Shown here one piece after another: positions 16,780 through 25,928 of a stretch of 64,000 nt of DNA; positions within the stretch are counted from its first letter, which is position 1, and each line of letters opens with the position of its first letter. The stretch is from Thermodesulfobacteriota bacterium (lineage in GTDB: Bacteria; Desulfobacterota; Desulfobacteria; Desulfobacterales; Desulfosudaceae): contig JBFMDX010000009.1 of the NCBI GenBank assembly GCA_040753795.1, positions 1-64,000 of the forward strand, written 5' to 3'. The notes beneath the pieces are model-generated. The model was not told where the DNA came from, did no database searches, and was given only the letters and a program-made list of their open reading frames with translations. A program made the position numbers and the translations under genes.

Positions 16780-18129
16780 TTGAAAAATGCCACCAAAAAA
16801 ATCCCCGCTCTAATCTCCGGCGGCAGAAACTTTCTTACCACCGACCTGTGGCGGATCCGGCTCAAAGACCTGGAAGGGAAAAAAGGCTTTTCCGTCCGGA
16901 GTCTGAGAATCCTCCTGGTGGCGGCGTCAAAGTTCATCAGCGATCAATGCCCCCTGCGGTCATCGGCACTTACTTTTTATTCCCTTCTGTCCATTGTTCC
17001 GGTCATGGCCATGGCCTTTGCCGTGGCCAAGGGGTTCGGCGTCCAGAACATGCTGGAGAAAGAATTGCTGGAGCAGTTTGCCGGGCAGCAGGAAATTATA
17101 AACAGGATCATCGAATACGCCCGCGCCATGCTGGAGCAGACCCGGGGCGGGTTACTGGCCGGGATCAGCGCCGCCGCCCTGATCTGGGCCGCCCTCAAGG
17201 TCATGGACAACATCGAGCGCTCCCTCAACGACATCTGGGCCGCCGCCGCGGGGCGGCCGTTGAGAAAGAAGTTCAGCGATTATCTCGCCATCCTCCTGAT
17301 ATCGCCGCTGCTGCTGATTATGTCCGGCAGCGCCACGGTGCTGATCATCAGCCGGATCACCATGATCACTGAAAAAGTCGCGGTGCTGGGCATCTTCAGC
17401 CCGGTCATCATGGGGCTGTTAAAACTGCTGCCCTATGGGGTAATCTGGATCCTGTTCACTTTTATTTATGTGTTCATGCCCAACATCCGGGTCGCCGTCA
17501 AGTCGGGTCTGATTGGGGGAATCGTGGCCGGAACGGCCTTCAAACTTCTGCAGTGGGCCTATATCTATTTTCAGGTGGGCGTGTCCCGCTACAACGCCAT
17601 CTACGGCAGTTTCGCGGCCCTGCCCCTGTTTCTGATTTGGCTGGAGTTGAGCTGGCTGATCGTCCTGTTCGGGGCCGAACTGTCGTTTGCCCACCAGAAC
17701 GTGGATGAATACGAACTGGCGCCGGACAGCCGGAATATCAGTGATTCCCTGAAAAAATCCCTCAGCCTGTCCGTTCTCCACCTGATGGTCAAAGCCTTTC
17801 AGCGGGGAGACCGGCCGTTGACAGACCGGGAGATATCAGAGGCCCTTGACATTCCCATCCGCCTGGTCAAGTCGATCCTGTCCGCCCTGTCCGCGGGCAA
17901 CCAGATTAACCGGACAGAATGCCGGGAAGGCGCCGCATCCGCCTGGCAGCCGGCCCGTGACATCAACACCATCACCGTCGCCGCGGTGCTGGAGGCCCTG
18001 GACAAAAGCGGGGTGAACGAACTGCCGGTGGAGCGGTCCCGGGAGTTTGACGTTATTTCAGGCGCCGTCAACGCCGTTTATGACGCCGTCCGGAACTCAC
18101 CGGCCAACGTGGCGTTAAAAGATATCTGA
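16780..18129 (+). CDS. YihY/BrkB family inner-membrane protein
   Basis: A 449-residue integral membrane protein of the YihY/BrkB (UPF0761, formerly mis-called RNase BN) family. The core, about residues 45-310, has six hydrophobic segments and family landmarks: RSSALTFYSLLSIVPVMAMAFA near the start, then YGVIWILFTFIYVFMPN and SRYNAIYGSFAALPLFLIWLELSWLIVLFGAELSF. The last 120 residues form a soluble tail resembling a winged-helix (TDREISEALDIPIRLVKSILSAL). The function of the family is not settled. Translation seems to start at TTG 16780, as no ATG or GTG is suitably placed. It converges on the adenylate cyclase gene. Confidence 0.88.
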   Translation: MKNATKKIPALISGGRNFLTTDLWRIRLKDLEGKKGFSVRSLRILLVAASKFISDQCPLRSSALTFYSLLSIVPVMAMAFAVAKGFGVQNMLEKELLEQFAGQQEIINRIIEYARAMLEQTRGGLLAGISAAALIWAALKVMDNIERSLNDIWAAAAGRPLRKKFSDYLAILLISPLLLIMSGSATVLIISRITMITEKVAVLGIFSPVIMGLLKLLPYGVIWILFTFIYVFMPNIRVAVKSGLIGGIVAGTAFKLLQWAYIYFQVGVSRYNAIYGSFAALPLFLIWLELSWLIVLFGAELSFAHQNVDEYELAPDSRNISDSLKKSLSLSVLHLMVKAFQRGDRPLTDREISEALDIPIRLVKSILSALSAGNQINRTECREGAASAWQPARDINTITVAAVLEALDKSGVNELPVERSREFDVISGAVNAVYDAVRNSPANVALKDI

Positions 18130-18135
18130 TACCGG

Positions 18136-20169
18136 CTACTTGGTGTCCGCGACGTAAACCCCGGCCCATCCCTCTTCCGGCGGATGAATTTCATAATGAT
18201 CGATGCGCCGGCTATACAGATCATGCAGCCGCCCCTGGTCCGGCGCCAGCTCCCGGCATGCCGCCAGCGCTGTCCGGGCCGCCGCCCACTCCTGCTTACG
18301 GAAACATCCCAGCAGCCGGTTGTGCCGCTCCTGAAGCCTGCTGAAGGCTTCACCTCTCCTTAACTCCGGCCCGCCCATCAGGGCAAAAACATGCATAGCC
18401 CTGGTTTTGCCTTTGACGGCGATCAGGTCCAGTTCGAGAAACGCCATATCCGCCGCGGCGGCCGCTGTCTCCGGGCCGACGACAATGCGCGTACCGTAAG
18501 TTTTGGATTGTCCCTCAAGCCGTGAGGCCAGGTTGACGGGGTCGCCCAGCACGGAATAGTCAAAACGCTGTTCGGCGCCGATGTTGCCCACCACGCACGG
18601 TCCGGTATTGATGCCGATGCCCACATCCAGCTTAGGAGCCGGGTTGCCGGCAGGCGCCGGTTCAGCGGCAAACTCATCGTTCAGGCGGCTAACGGCGGCT
18701 ATCATGTCCAGGGCGGCGGCGCAGGCCCGGGCCGCGTGGTCGGAAACCTCCAGGGGAGCGTTCCAGAAGGCCATGATGCAGTCGCCGATGAATTTGTCCA
18801 CGGTGCCGCCGTGTTTTAAAATAACGGCGGTCAGCGCCGAGAATAGCCGGTTCATGACATGAACCAGTCCCTGGGGATCTTCCGCGAAGCGCTCCGACAA
18901 GGCCGTGAACCCGCGGACATCGCAGAACATGAGGGTCATGTCCCGGATTTCGCCTCCCAGAACCAGGCGGGACCGGTCAGCGGCCAACTGGTCCACCAGA
19001 GCCGGGGCCAGGTAGCGGCTGAAGGCCAGCCGGATATGGCGGCGCGCGGCCTGCTCCGCGACAAAGGCGGTCCCGCCGGCACCGACGTAGATCATCAGCG
19101 CCGCCAGCACAAACAGCGACGGCGAAATCCAGGCCCGTCCATAACGCAGCAGTAAAAAGCTGGCGGCAGTCATAACGACAATGAGAGCGATCATGGTGAT
19201 GGTGGCGGACCGCGGCCGCCAGGGATGAAGGACCAGGCCCAGGAGGACGACAAACACGGCCAGCGCTGCCAGAACCATAAACCCGGGCGCGGGCCGGATA
19301 AAAAGCCCCAGCCGCAGATTGTCGAAAATTGTCGCCTGGACTTCCACACCGGCCATGACCGTGCCCGCGGACCGCGTATAGGGCGTGGCAAAGGCATCTG
19401 TTTCGCCTGCCCGCGTCTCCGGGGAGGCTTTGACCGCTTTGCCGACCAGGACCACCCGGTTTTTGAAAATACCGGGGGGGAGAAATTCCTCCGGCACCAG
19501 GGCCTGGTAATAAGAAACCGTGGGATAACTCCGGGCCGGGCCGACAAACTGCAGATAGTACGGCGATCCGGTAGGGATTGCCGGCAGCTTGACCGAAGGC
19601 TTCCGGCTGGCCGTCAGCCACAGATTCAGGGCCGTCACGGCAAATCCGTCCGGCCGGAGGGGAAGCGCTCTTAAAATGCCGTCGCGGTTCAGCGTGACGG
19701 CGGCCACACCCGGGACAGCCCCGGCAGCCAACAGCAGGTCCAGCGGGTCCGTCCGGATGATCTGGGTGACATGGGGCGTTTCTTCCAGAGTTTCATCGGC
19801 GGCCAGGACTACCGGCGGGGCTTTTTCGATGGCATCGGCCAGGAACCGGTCGGATTCCGGATTCGTGGGTTCGGCGAAAAGGATGTCCAGGGCGATCACG
19901 GCGGCGCCCGCCCGGGCCAGGGACTCGATCAGGGCACCGTGAATTTCTCTCGGCCAGGGCCACTGCCGCTCCAGTTCCCTGAAACTTGACTCATCAATGG
20001 CCACTATTATCACCGGCGAGTTTACAGGAACGGGGGCGGCGGTTGTGGAAAACCAGTCAAACAGCCGGTCGTCGATCATCCGATAGTCACGGGAAAGCGA
20101 AATCATCGCCAGCGTCATAAAGACCGCCAGCCCTAAAAGCCACGACCGCAGGTTTGGTTTCGTTATCAT
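18136..20169 (-). CDS. CHASE2-domain adenylate/guanylate cyclase
   Basis: A 677-residue membrane signalling enzyme that would make a cyclic nucleotide in response to an extracytoplasmic cue. Residues 1-25 form the first membrane span, about 30-290 a periplasmic CHASE2 sensor (VAIDESSFRELERQWPWPREIH, then LDILFAEPTNPESD), and about 295-372 contain three membrane spans. A class III cyclase domain at about 400-590 has metal-binding Asp417 (FCDVRGFT) and Asp463 (DKFIGDCIMAFW), and GDPVNLASRLEG supplies the purine-specific Asp and catalytic Asn/Arg, so it should be active and probably makes cAMP. A C-terminal 80-residue extension ends with a short helical region. The gene starts two bases after the stop of the FecR-TPR-barrel gene, indicating one operon. 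Confidence 0.92.
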   Translation of the reverse strand: MITKPNLRSWLLGLAVFMTLAMISLSRDYRMIDDRLFDWFSTTAAPVPVNSPVIIVAIDESSFRELERQWPWPREIHGALIESLARAGAAVIALDILFAEPTNPESDRFLADAIEKAPPVVLAADETLEETPHVTQIIRTDPLDLLLAAGAVPGVAAVTLNRDGILRALPLRPDGFAVTALNLWLTASRKPSVKLPAIPTGSPYYLQFVGPARSYPTVSYYQALVPEEFLPPGIFKNRVVLVGKAVKASPETRAGETDAFATPYTRSAGTVMAGVEVQATIFDNLRLGLFIRPAPGFMVLAALAVFVVLLGLVLHPWRPRSATITMIALIVVMTAASFLLLRYGRAWISPSLFVLAALMIYVGAGGTAFVAEQAARRHIRLAFSRYLAPALVDQLAADRSRLVLGGEIRDMTLMFCDVRGFTALSERFAEDPQGLVHVMNRLFSALTAVILKHGGTVDKFIGDCIMAFWNAPLEVSDHAARACAAALDMIAAVSRLNDEFAAEPAPAGNPAPKLDVGIGINTGPCVVGNIGAEQRFDYSVLGDPVNLASRLEGQSKTYGTRIVVGPETAAAAADMAFLELDLIAVKGKTRAMHVFALMGGPELRRGEAFSRLQERHNRLLGCFRKQEWAAARTALAACRELAPDQGRLHDLYSRRIDHYEIHPPEEGWAGVYVADTK

Positions 20170-20171
20170 TA

Positions 20172-23100
20172 TTAAAAAAGGACCTTACCGCTGACGGTGA
20201 CCACCCGGCCGGGACCGGGCATGTCCGTGGCCTGGTCAAAATTTGCGTCAAGCAGATTGGTGACGGAAAGGCCGATATCCAGATGCCGGTCAAGGGGCTG
20301 CCAGGAGAGGGCCAGGTCGGTGGTGACATAATCATCCAGGTCGGCGGTTCCGGCGACGACAGGCCGCTCACCGATAAAGCCGGCCGTCAGGCTGGCCCGG
20401 ATCCGGGAAGGGTGTACCCAGGCCAGACCGGCCTTCAACTCGCGTTCCGGGACCAGGGGCAGTTCCGGCCGGCCCGCGACGCCGCTGCTGCGGTTGGCGG
20501 TATCCCGGACCACTCCATCGGTGATGATGCCGATGCCGCCCCGGACCCAGAGGTTGACGGCCAGGCCCAGGGAGTTAATCCGGCCGTCATCCACCGCATA
20601 GGTTTCAAAGCTGTTCTCAGCGGCGCTGACGTCAAACCGGTGAATGTCCTGGCACCCCAGCCTCAGCGCCGTAAACAGATGGGAGAACCACTCCCTGTCC
20701 CAGCGGGCCTGATAGAACGTGCTCCGCCCGCCTTCGCCGACCCGGGTCATGTCATTGAACAGGCCCACCGTAGCCGTCGGCGCCAGGCTGGCCAGTCCGG
20801 GCAGGGCGAAATCCCTGCGGGCCATGAGCCGCAGCCAGTCCCTGTCATCCACCTGCCAGGCGATTCCGGCACGGGGCCCCATGCGGGTAAAGCGGGTGCC
20901 GGCGTCATCATCATAACGGTAAAAAAAGTTTCCGCCTTCGACCCAGAATGACTTGTCGATGCGCCACAAGGCGTTGACATGGCCATTGCCGTCCAGTCCG
21001 TGCTGCCGGGTTGTCTGCTTTTGCGGCAGCGGGTCGCCGAAAACAAACGGCAGGGACTGGTCCGCGCCGAAAATATACCCCACCCCCGGGTCGCGCTGGA
21101 AAAATTCCAGCCATCGCGCCCGGTTCTCGGTGCGGTCGGACGCCATATCCAGTCCATAACTGAAGTCCACCTCGTCCACCGTAAACAGGTGCTGGCAGGA
21201 AACGCCGAGAAAGTTGTTGTCGATTTCGGTCAGGGAGGCGGATTTGGTGTCCAGGACATCGGGGATGGTGCTGGTCAGGCTGGATTCGGATTCGCCGACC
21301 AGCAGCAAAGGCGTGCCCGGGTTTTCCGGGTCGGTCACGTCCGTCAGTCCGGCGGCATAAAGCAGCCGGGACGCATCCGGCCCGAAATTGCTGACCAGGG
21401 AATAATCAATCGCCGAAAGGCCGGTGCCGAACGGATCATCGTTGCGTATGGTTTTTTGCGCCCGCGTGGCCGTGACCAGGCTCATAAACACATTGCGGGC
21501 CCCGAAGGAATGGGAGTAGCCGATGGCGCCGACCGCCCCGTCAGCCTCCATATCATCGTCCCTGTCCGGGACCGATCGTGTTCCCGGCAGGCCGGTTTCG
21601 CTGTCCGAACCGCTGATGTTGACAATCACGTGATCATGAGGGGTCAAATTCATTCCGGCCATGCCCAGACCGTATGCCGGCCGGGTCTCGGCGTTTTCAA
21701 CGTCTCCGGGGAAAGCCGCCGCCTCGAAACTGAAGTAGTACGACATGGGCAGGCGGGACTGATCAAAGCCCTGGATATCACCGGCCAGGCTGTAGCCCGT
21801 ACCCTCGTCCGGGCGGCTGACCGTGCCGCCAAGCGAAAAATCCGTAAAGGGACGGCGGTAAAAATCCGTCTGCCGGTTGCGGGCGGAAACCGCCAGCGGT
21901 TCGAGCATCAGCCCCTGGTAAAGCGAGGAATAATCATCAAACTGAAGGGCCCGGTAAAAATGGCTGTCCGCCGAATAAGGGTCAAACGAAACCTCGTTGT
22001 AATAATCGGCCCAGTTGTTTAAAGACAAATCCATGAAGGCGCCGCCCAGGGTGTTCTTGCCCCCTCGGTTGGCGGCCAGGCCGGAAACGCCGACGCCTTC
22101 CACCCGGCGGTATTTTTCAATGGCCTGACGGGCATAGGCAATGGCGTCGTCCGACCGGTCCTGGTCCAGGGCCATGGTCGCTCCCACCAGGGGGATATCC
22201 GGATCATTGGGATCCAGGCGGGCGGCGTTGGCCAGGGCCTGCTCGGCCAGGGCCTGTTCGCCGTTCTGATAATAGGCGATAGCCAGCCCCAGGGAGCCGG
22301 TGGGCATGCCCGGGTTGACGGTGGTGGCCTTGAGGAAATCATCCCGGGCCGTGGCTATCCGCCCGGTCTGCAGATCCTGTCGGCCCTGGAGAATCATGGT
22401 GATTTCCCGGGAGGGTTCGATGGCGACCAGTTGCTGAAGGGTGTCGGCGGCTTCGCCCATGCGGTTCTGATCCAGCAGCAGCATGGCGTAGTTGCACAGA
22501 AAAACCATGTCCCGGGGAGCGATGGAAATGGCTTTCAAGAGGGCTTCTTCGGCCAGCTGCATTTCATCGATCTCATAATACGTCAGTCCCAGGGCGCCCC
22601 AGAGATCAGGATCGCTGGGGTTGAAGCCGAGGCCCTGCCGGAAGGTGCGGATGGCGGTCTCCTTGTCCATGCGGAAGTCACTCTGACAGGTGCCGAGAAC
22701 AAAAAAACCAAAAGCCGCTTCCGGATCAATGGCCAGGGTCCTGGCGGCGGCTTTTTCCGCCGCTTCCTCCCGGCCCAGCAGCAGGTCCAGCGCGCCTTCC
22801 ATGCCCGGGAAGCCCGCCTCATCGGGAAACTGAACGCTGTATTGCCGTGCCATGTCCGCGGCCAGGGGCAGATCGCCGGCAAAGGCGGTCAGCACCACCT
22901 GAAACTCCAAAAACCGGGGTTCGGCCCCGTATTCCGCCGTCATCTGTTTGATAAGGGCTTTGGCCGGATCCACATCCCGCGTGAGCAGCAGGACGCCGGC
23001 CCGGCCGATCATGGCCGCCAGTCGCCTGGAAGGGTCAAGCTTATCCTGGGCCGCGCCCAGCAGTTCATCGGCCCGATCCAGTTCCAGGTCGGCGATAGCC

Positions 23101-23996
23101 AGCAGGCCTCGGATCAGATTCGCCCGGGCGGACAGTCGGGCGTCGTTTTCAACCCGGGCCGCCGCAAGGCACTGCCGGACCCGATCGCTTTCATGGTCTT
23201 CACAGGCGAGTTCGGCCAGATCCAGCCACTGGACGGGAGTCCGCTTCTCGCCCTCCACAGCCTCCAGCTCCGCTTTGGCCTGGCGGCGGTCACGGGTTTT
23301 AAGATCGTTCAGGGGAATCAGCCCCAGGGCCTGGGCCAGGCTCATGTTGTAATAAATCAGTTCGCGGTCGTCCGGCGCCACCATGATCATTTTACTGGGG
23401 GCTTTACCGATCTCGGCCACGGCCATCTCTCCCCGGGAGACAGCCACCCGGCCGAACTCATTTTCCAGTGATACGGTTCCGTCGAGAACGACCAGAGTGG
23501 TCCGGCCGGCTTCATCCACCTGAAGGGACCAGTCGGTTCCCCGGATGGCGGCGGTAGCCGACGGCGTTTCAATGCTGACCCGCGAATCATCCCGGGCGGC
23601 TCTGGACCATGCCCCGCCCTGGTTGAGGCGGAAGATGCTGCCCCCGGGATGAACCTCCCCGGCCACGGCCTTGACGGTCAGCGAAGAGTTGCGGTGCACC
23701 CGGATCTGGGTCCGGTCGGCAAACAGCAGGGCCATTGCCCCCAGGGGACCGGTGCGCAGGCTGTCTCCGGTCAGCAGGTCCTGATCACTGTCGGCCTGAA
23801 TCCACTGGCTTTCCCGGACAAGGCAGATCTGGGCATCGCCACTGGCGCTGGCAATAACGCCCACCGCCGGCTGCTGACGGGGGACGGCAGCAAAACCGGG
23901 AATCGTGGCTGCCGATAAAATCATTAGTGCCAGTGACAGAACAGTGAAAAAGCCGGTGAGGAGAAAACAGGCCTGGGAATTTTTTTGATCGGCCAT
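20172..23996 (-). CDS. FecR-domain / TPR / C-terminal beta-barrel fusion protein
   Basis: A 1274-residue envelope protein. A signal peptide (about 1-37, cleavage near GFA-A) is followed by a FecR-like domain (about 60-185, with LLTGDSLRTGPLGAMALLFADRT, then SIETPSATAAIRGTDWSLQVDEAG), a helical linker, a long TPR array (about 270-650; EAAFGFFVLGTC, SDPDLWGALGLTYY and LDPNDPDIP are repeat pieces), and a 600-residue beta-rich region with alternating aromatic/polar strands, ending in Phe (VVTVSGKVLF) like outer-membrane barrels. The late region (LALSWQPLDRHLDIGLSVTNLLDANFDQ) resembles TonB-dependent receptor barrels, but no plug domain is seen. It is co-directional with, and two bases from, the CHASE2 cyclase gene, so it may relay an outer-membrane state to it. 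This role is inference. Confidence 0.85.
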   Translation of the reverse strand: MADQKNSQACFLLTGFFTVLSLALMILSAATIPGFAAVPRQQPAVGVIASASGDAQICLVRESQWIQADSDQDLLTGDSLRTGPLGAMALLFADRTQIRVHRNSSLTVKAVAGEVHPGGSIFRLNQGGAWSRAARDDSRVSIETPSATAAIRGTDWSLQVDEAGRTTLVVLDGTVSLENEFGRVAVSRGEMAVAEIGKAPSKMIMVAPDDRELIYYNMSLAQALGLIPLNDLKTRDRRQAKAELEAVEGEKRTPVQWLDLAELACEDHESDRVRQCLAAARVENDARLSARANLIRGLLAIADLELDRADELLGAAQDKLDPSRRLAAMIGRAGVLLLTRDVDPAKALIKQMTAEYGAEPRFLEFQVVLTAFAGDLPLAADMARQYSVQFPDEAGFPGMEGALDLLLGREEAAEKAAARTLAIDPEAAFGFFVLGTCQSDFRMDKETAIRTFRQGLGFNPSDPDLWGALGLTYYEIDEMQLAEEALLKAISIAPRDMVFLCNYAMLLLDQNRMGEAADTLQQLVAIEPSREITMILQGRQDLQTGRIATARDDFLKATTVNPGMPTGSLGLAIAYYQNGEQALAEQALANAARLDPNDPDIPLVGATMALDQDRSDDAIAYARQAIEKYRRVEGVGVSGLAANRGGKNTLGGAFMDLSLNNWADYYNEVSFDPYSADSHFYRALQFDDYSSLYQGLMLEPLAVSARNRQTDFYRRPFTDFSLGGTVSRPDEGTGYSLAGDIQGFDQSRLPMSYYFSFEAAAFPGDVENAETRPAYGLGMAGMNLTPHDHVIVNISGSDSETGLPGTRSVPDRDDDMEADGAVGAIGYSHSFGARNVFMSLVTATRAQKTIRNDDPFGTGLSAIDYSLVSNFGPDASRLLYAAGLTDVTDPENPGTPLLLVGESESSLTSTIPDVLDTKSASLTEIDNNFLGVSCQHLFTVDEVDFSYGLDMASDRTENRARWLEFFQRDPGVGYIFGADQSLPFVFGDPLPQKQTTRQHGLDGNGHVNALWRIDKSFWVEGGNFFYRYDDDAGTRFTRMGPRAGIAWQVDDRDWLRLMARRDFALPGLASLAPTATVGLFNDMTRVGEGGRSTFYQARWDREWFSHLFTALRLGCQDIHRFDVSAAENSFETYAVDDGRINSLGLAVNLWVRGGIGIITDGVVRDTANRSSGVAGRPELPLVPERELKAGLAWVHPSRIRASLTAGFIGERPVVAGTADLDDYVTTDLALSWQPLDRHLDIGLSVTNLLDANFDQATDMPGPGRVVTVSGKVLF

Positions 23997-24143
23997 TGTG
24001 GTCGTCGCTCCGGGTTTGGGCGTTAAGATAAGAGACTGTTTTTATGATCGTTATTTATATCAGCGCCGGTCCAGGGTGTCAATGGCCTTCAGGGTCGCTG
24101 CCGTATCCGCCGCGTATCCTCTATCTTGATTCGTTACCCGCCG

Positions 24144-24590
24144 CTACTCGCTGATGGCGTCAAGCCGGGAAAGAGCCGCGGCGCCGGTAGCGAACATCAG
24201 GTGTCGCGGATTCTCGACAAACATCCAGCCCAGTTTTTTATCCGCCACGGCATAGGCGGGAATGAACGGGCAGGCATGGATGAGGCGCGAGGCCGCCTCG
24301 GGAAGGGCGTCATACACGCCTTCCTGTTCACCGATAGGAACAAACCAGACCTTCTTGCCCTCGTTGGGACAAAGTTCGGGTAGAAGCAGGTGCGGTTGCC
24401 GCAGCCTTCGGCTGTCGGAAGCGTACCGGAAACACTCCCACCAGGAGGCGGTTCTGGCGTCGGCCAGAAAGTGCCGCTTCACGTCTTGAAGCACCTTATG
24501 CTCGCGATGCTCGTCCAGACGCCGGAACCGGTCACTGCCCAGGCCGATCTGCCTGGCGACGGTTCTGATTTCCTTGTGAATGGTCCACAT
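24144..24590 (-). CDS. Hypothetical protein
   Basis: A 148-residue soluble protein with no signal peptide. It contains KVWFVPIGEQEGVYDALPEAASRLIHACPFIPAYAVADKKLGWMF in separate conserved-looking blocks, then NPRHLMFATG near the end, a pattern suggesting a small alpha/beta protein of the kind often annotated only as a DUF. I do not recognise the family. It lies 36 bases downstream of the start-proximal region of no other gene: upstream on its strand is the DUF763 gene, whose stop is 36 bases away, so the two are probably co-transcribed. Confidence 0.65.
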   Translation of the reverse strand: MWTIHKEIRTVARQIGLGSDRFRRLDEHREHKVLQDVKRHFLADARTASWWECFRYASDSRRLRQPHLLLPELCPNEGKKVWFVPIGEQEGVYDALPEAASRLIHACPFIPAYAVADKKLGWMFVENPRHLMFATGAAALSRLDAISE

Positions 24591-24626
24591 TGGTCCGTCC
24601 GCTATCGTATCGGTGCAGCCACGGAT

Positions 24627-25709
24627 TCAGCCTGCGCGCTGAAACTCCGCCAGCCGCCTTAAAGCCTTCACCTTTTCCGTATAGTCGATTTTGCCTTTGT
24701 CCAGGGCCTTGCGCAACACCTCAATGGACAGATCATAGCTCTTCCGGTCAACGGGATAGGGGGTTCCATCCTTGCCGCCGTGCGCGAAGGAATAGCGGGC
24801 CGGGTCACGAAAACTCGGTCTGGCGCCGTAAACGATATCGGCAATCAGCGACAGCGCCCGGATGGTTTTGGGTCCCACCCCCTCCAGTCCCAGCAGCCCG
24901 GCGAAATCCGCAGGCTGGCCTTCATAGACTTTTAAAAACGTTTTTTCCAGATACTTAGGATTGATGTCCCTGGAACGGTTGATCCAGTGATCGGCCGTCA
25001 TGTCCAGCGTAAGAATTTTGTTTAGTTCCGTCAGCAGCTTTTCCGGCTGCTCGCGGGAAATCTGGCAGGAGACCTCGCGGCACGGCTCGCTTTCCCCGGC
25101 GACCAGGTTCAGCGTGGCCGCTTTTTGCTGGGCGCACACGGCGGCATGGGGTTCGTTGACAAAACTGGTCACGCCGGCACCAAGCCAGTGATACCGGCGG
25201 GCGTAATGATTGGCGTCATTCATGCCCTGCTGGACGACGCACCATTTGTTGGTCCGGGTGAAGAAAAACCCGTGGTGATACAGATGATAACCGTCCTGAA
25301 CCGCCGCCGAATCGACTTTGGCGGACATGCGGCTGGCATACACCAGCGCATCCGGGGAAATGGAGGAGATTTTTTCCGCCCAGCCTGCTATCTCCGCCGG
25401 GGTTTTCCGGGATGTGGCGCCTTTTCCGCCGGCGGCAAAAAAACCCAGTTCTTTTTCCATGCCCCTGATACCCTCCTTGACGGCCCCGCACACGGTGGTG
25501 GTCACGCCGCTGGAATGCCAGTCAAAACCCAGCACGCAGCCGAAACACTGGAACCAGAATGGATCGGAGAGCTTGTTGAGCACCTCCTCGGGCCCGAACT
25601 CGTAGGTGATGAATCTGACGATTTCACCGGCCAGCTTCCGCATGCGGTTAAAGAGCCAGGCCGGCGCTTTGCCGCCGTGAAGGGGAAGGTTGGCGATACC
25701 GGTACGCAT
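24627..25709 (-). CDS. DUF763 domain-containing protein
   Basis: About 360 residues, starting MRTGIANLPLHGGKAP, the typical opening of DUF763 proteins found in archaea and diverse bacteria. Further landmarks are GFDWHSSGVTTTVCGAVKEG, the aromatic-rich segment with YHLYHHGFFF and WCVVQQGM, and a helix-hairpin-helix-like LLGLEGVGPKTIRALSLIADIVYG near residue 270, a DNA-binding style motif. The biochemical role is unknown. An ATG at 25763 is in frame, but the conserved N-terminus begins at 25709. It is followed after 36 bases by a small hypothetical gene and is divergent from the B12-radical SAM gene. Confidence 0.85.
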   Translation of the reverse strand: MRTGIANLPLHGGKAPAWLFNRMRKLAGEIVRFITYEFGPEEVLNKLSDPFWFQCFGCVLGFDWHSSGVTTTVCGAVKEGIRGMEKELGFFAAGGKGATSRKTPAEIAGWAEKISSISPDALVYASRMSAKVDSAAVQDGYHLYHHGFFFTRTNKWCVVQQGMNDANHYARRYHWLGAGVTSFVNEPHAAVCAQQKAATLNLVAGESEPCREVSCQISREQPEKLLTELNKILTLDMTADHWINRSRDINPKYLEKTFLKVYEGQPADFAGLLGLEGVGPKTIRALSLIADIVYGARPSFRDPARYSFAHGGKDGTPYPVDRKSYDLSIEVLRKALDKGKIDYTEKVKALRRLAEFQRAG

Positions 25710-25928
25710 ATCGTGTTGATCGTTAGGGGGTTTTAAACCATACCCGGATCCGCATGGAATCAAGTATAATGAAAAAATTCCATTCCCGCCATATTTTCAG
25801 GGTGCCCTCGACAATTTGACAGACCCCGGCGGCCCTGATATGAAACAATGATAATAACGGGTTCATTATGCGCCGGGCCTTGCCCGGCCAGGACGCTATC
25901 GTCAGTGCCCGTACCGGCGATTTCGTTT

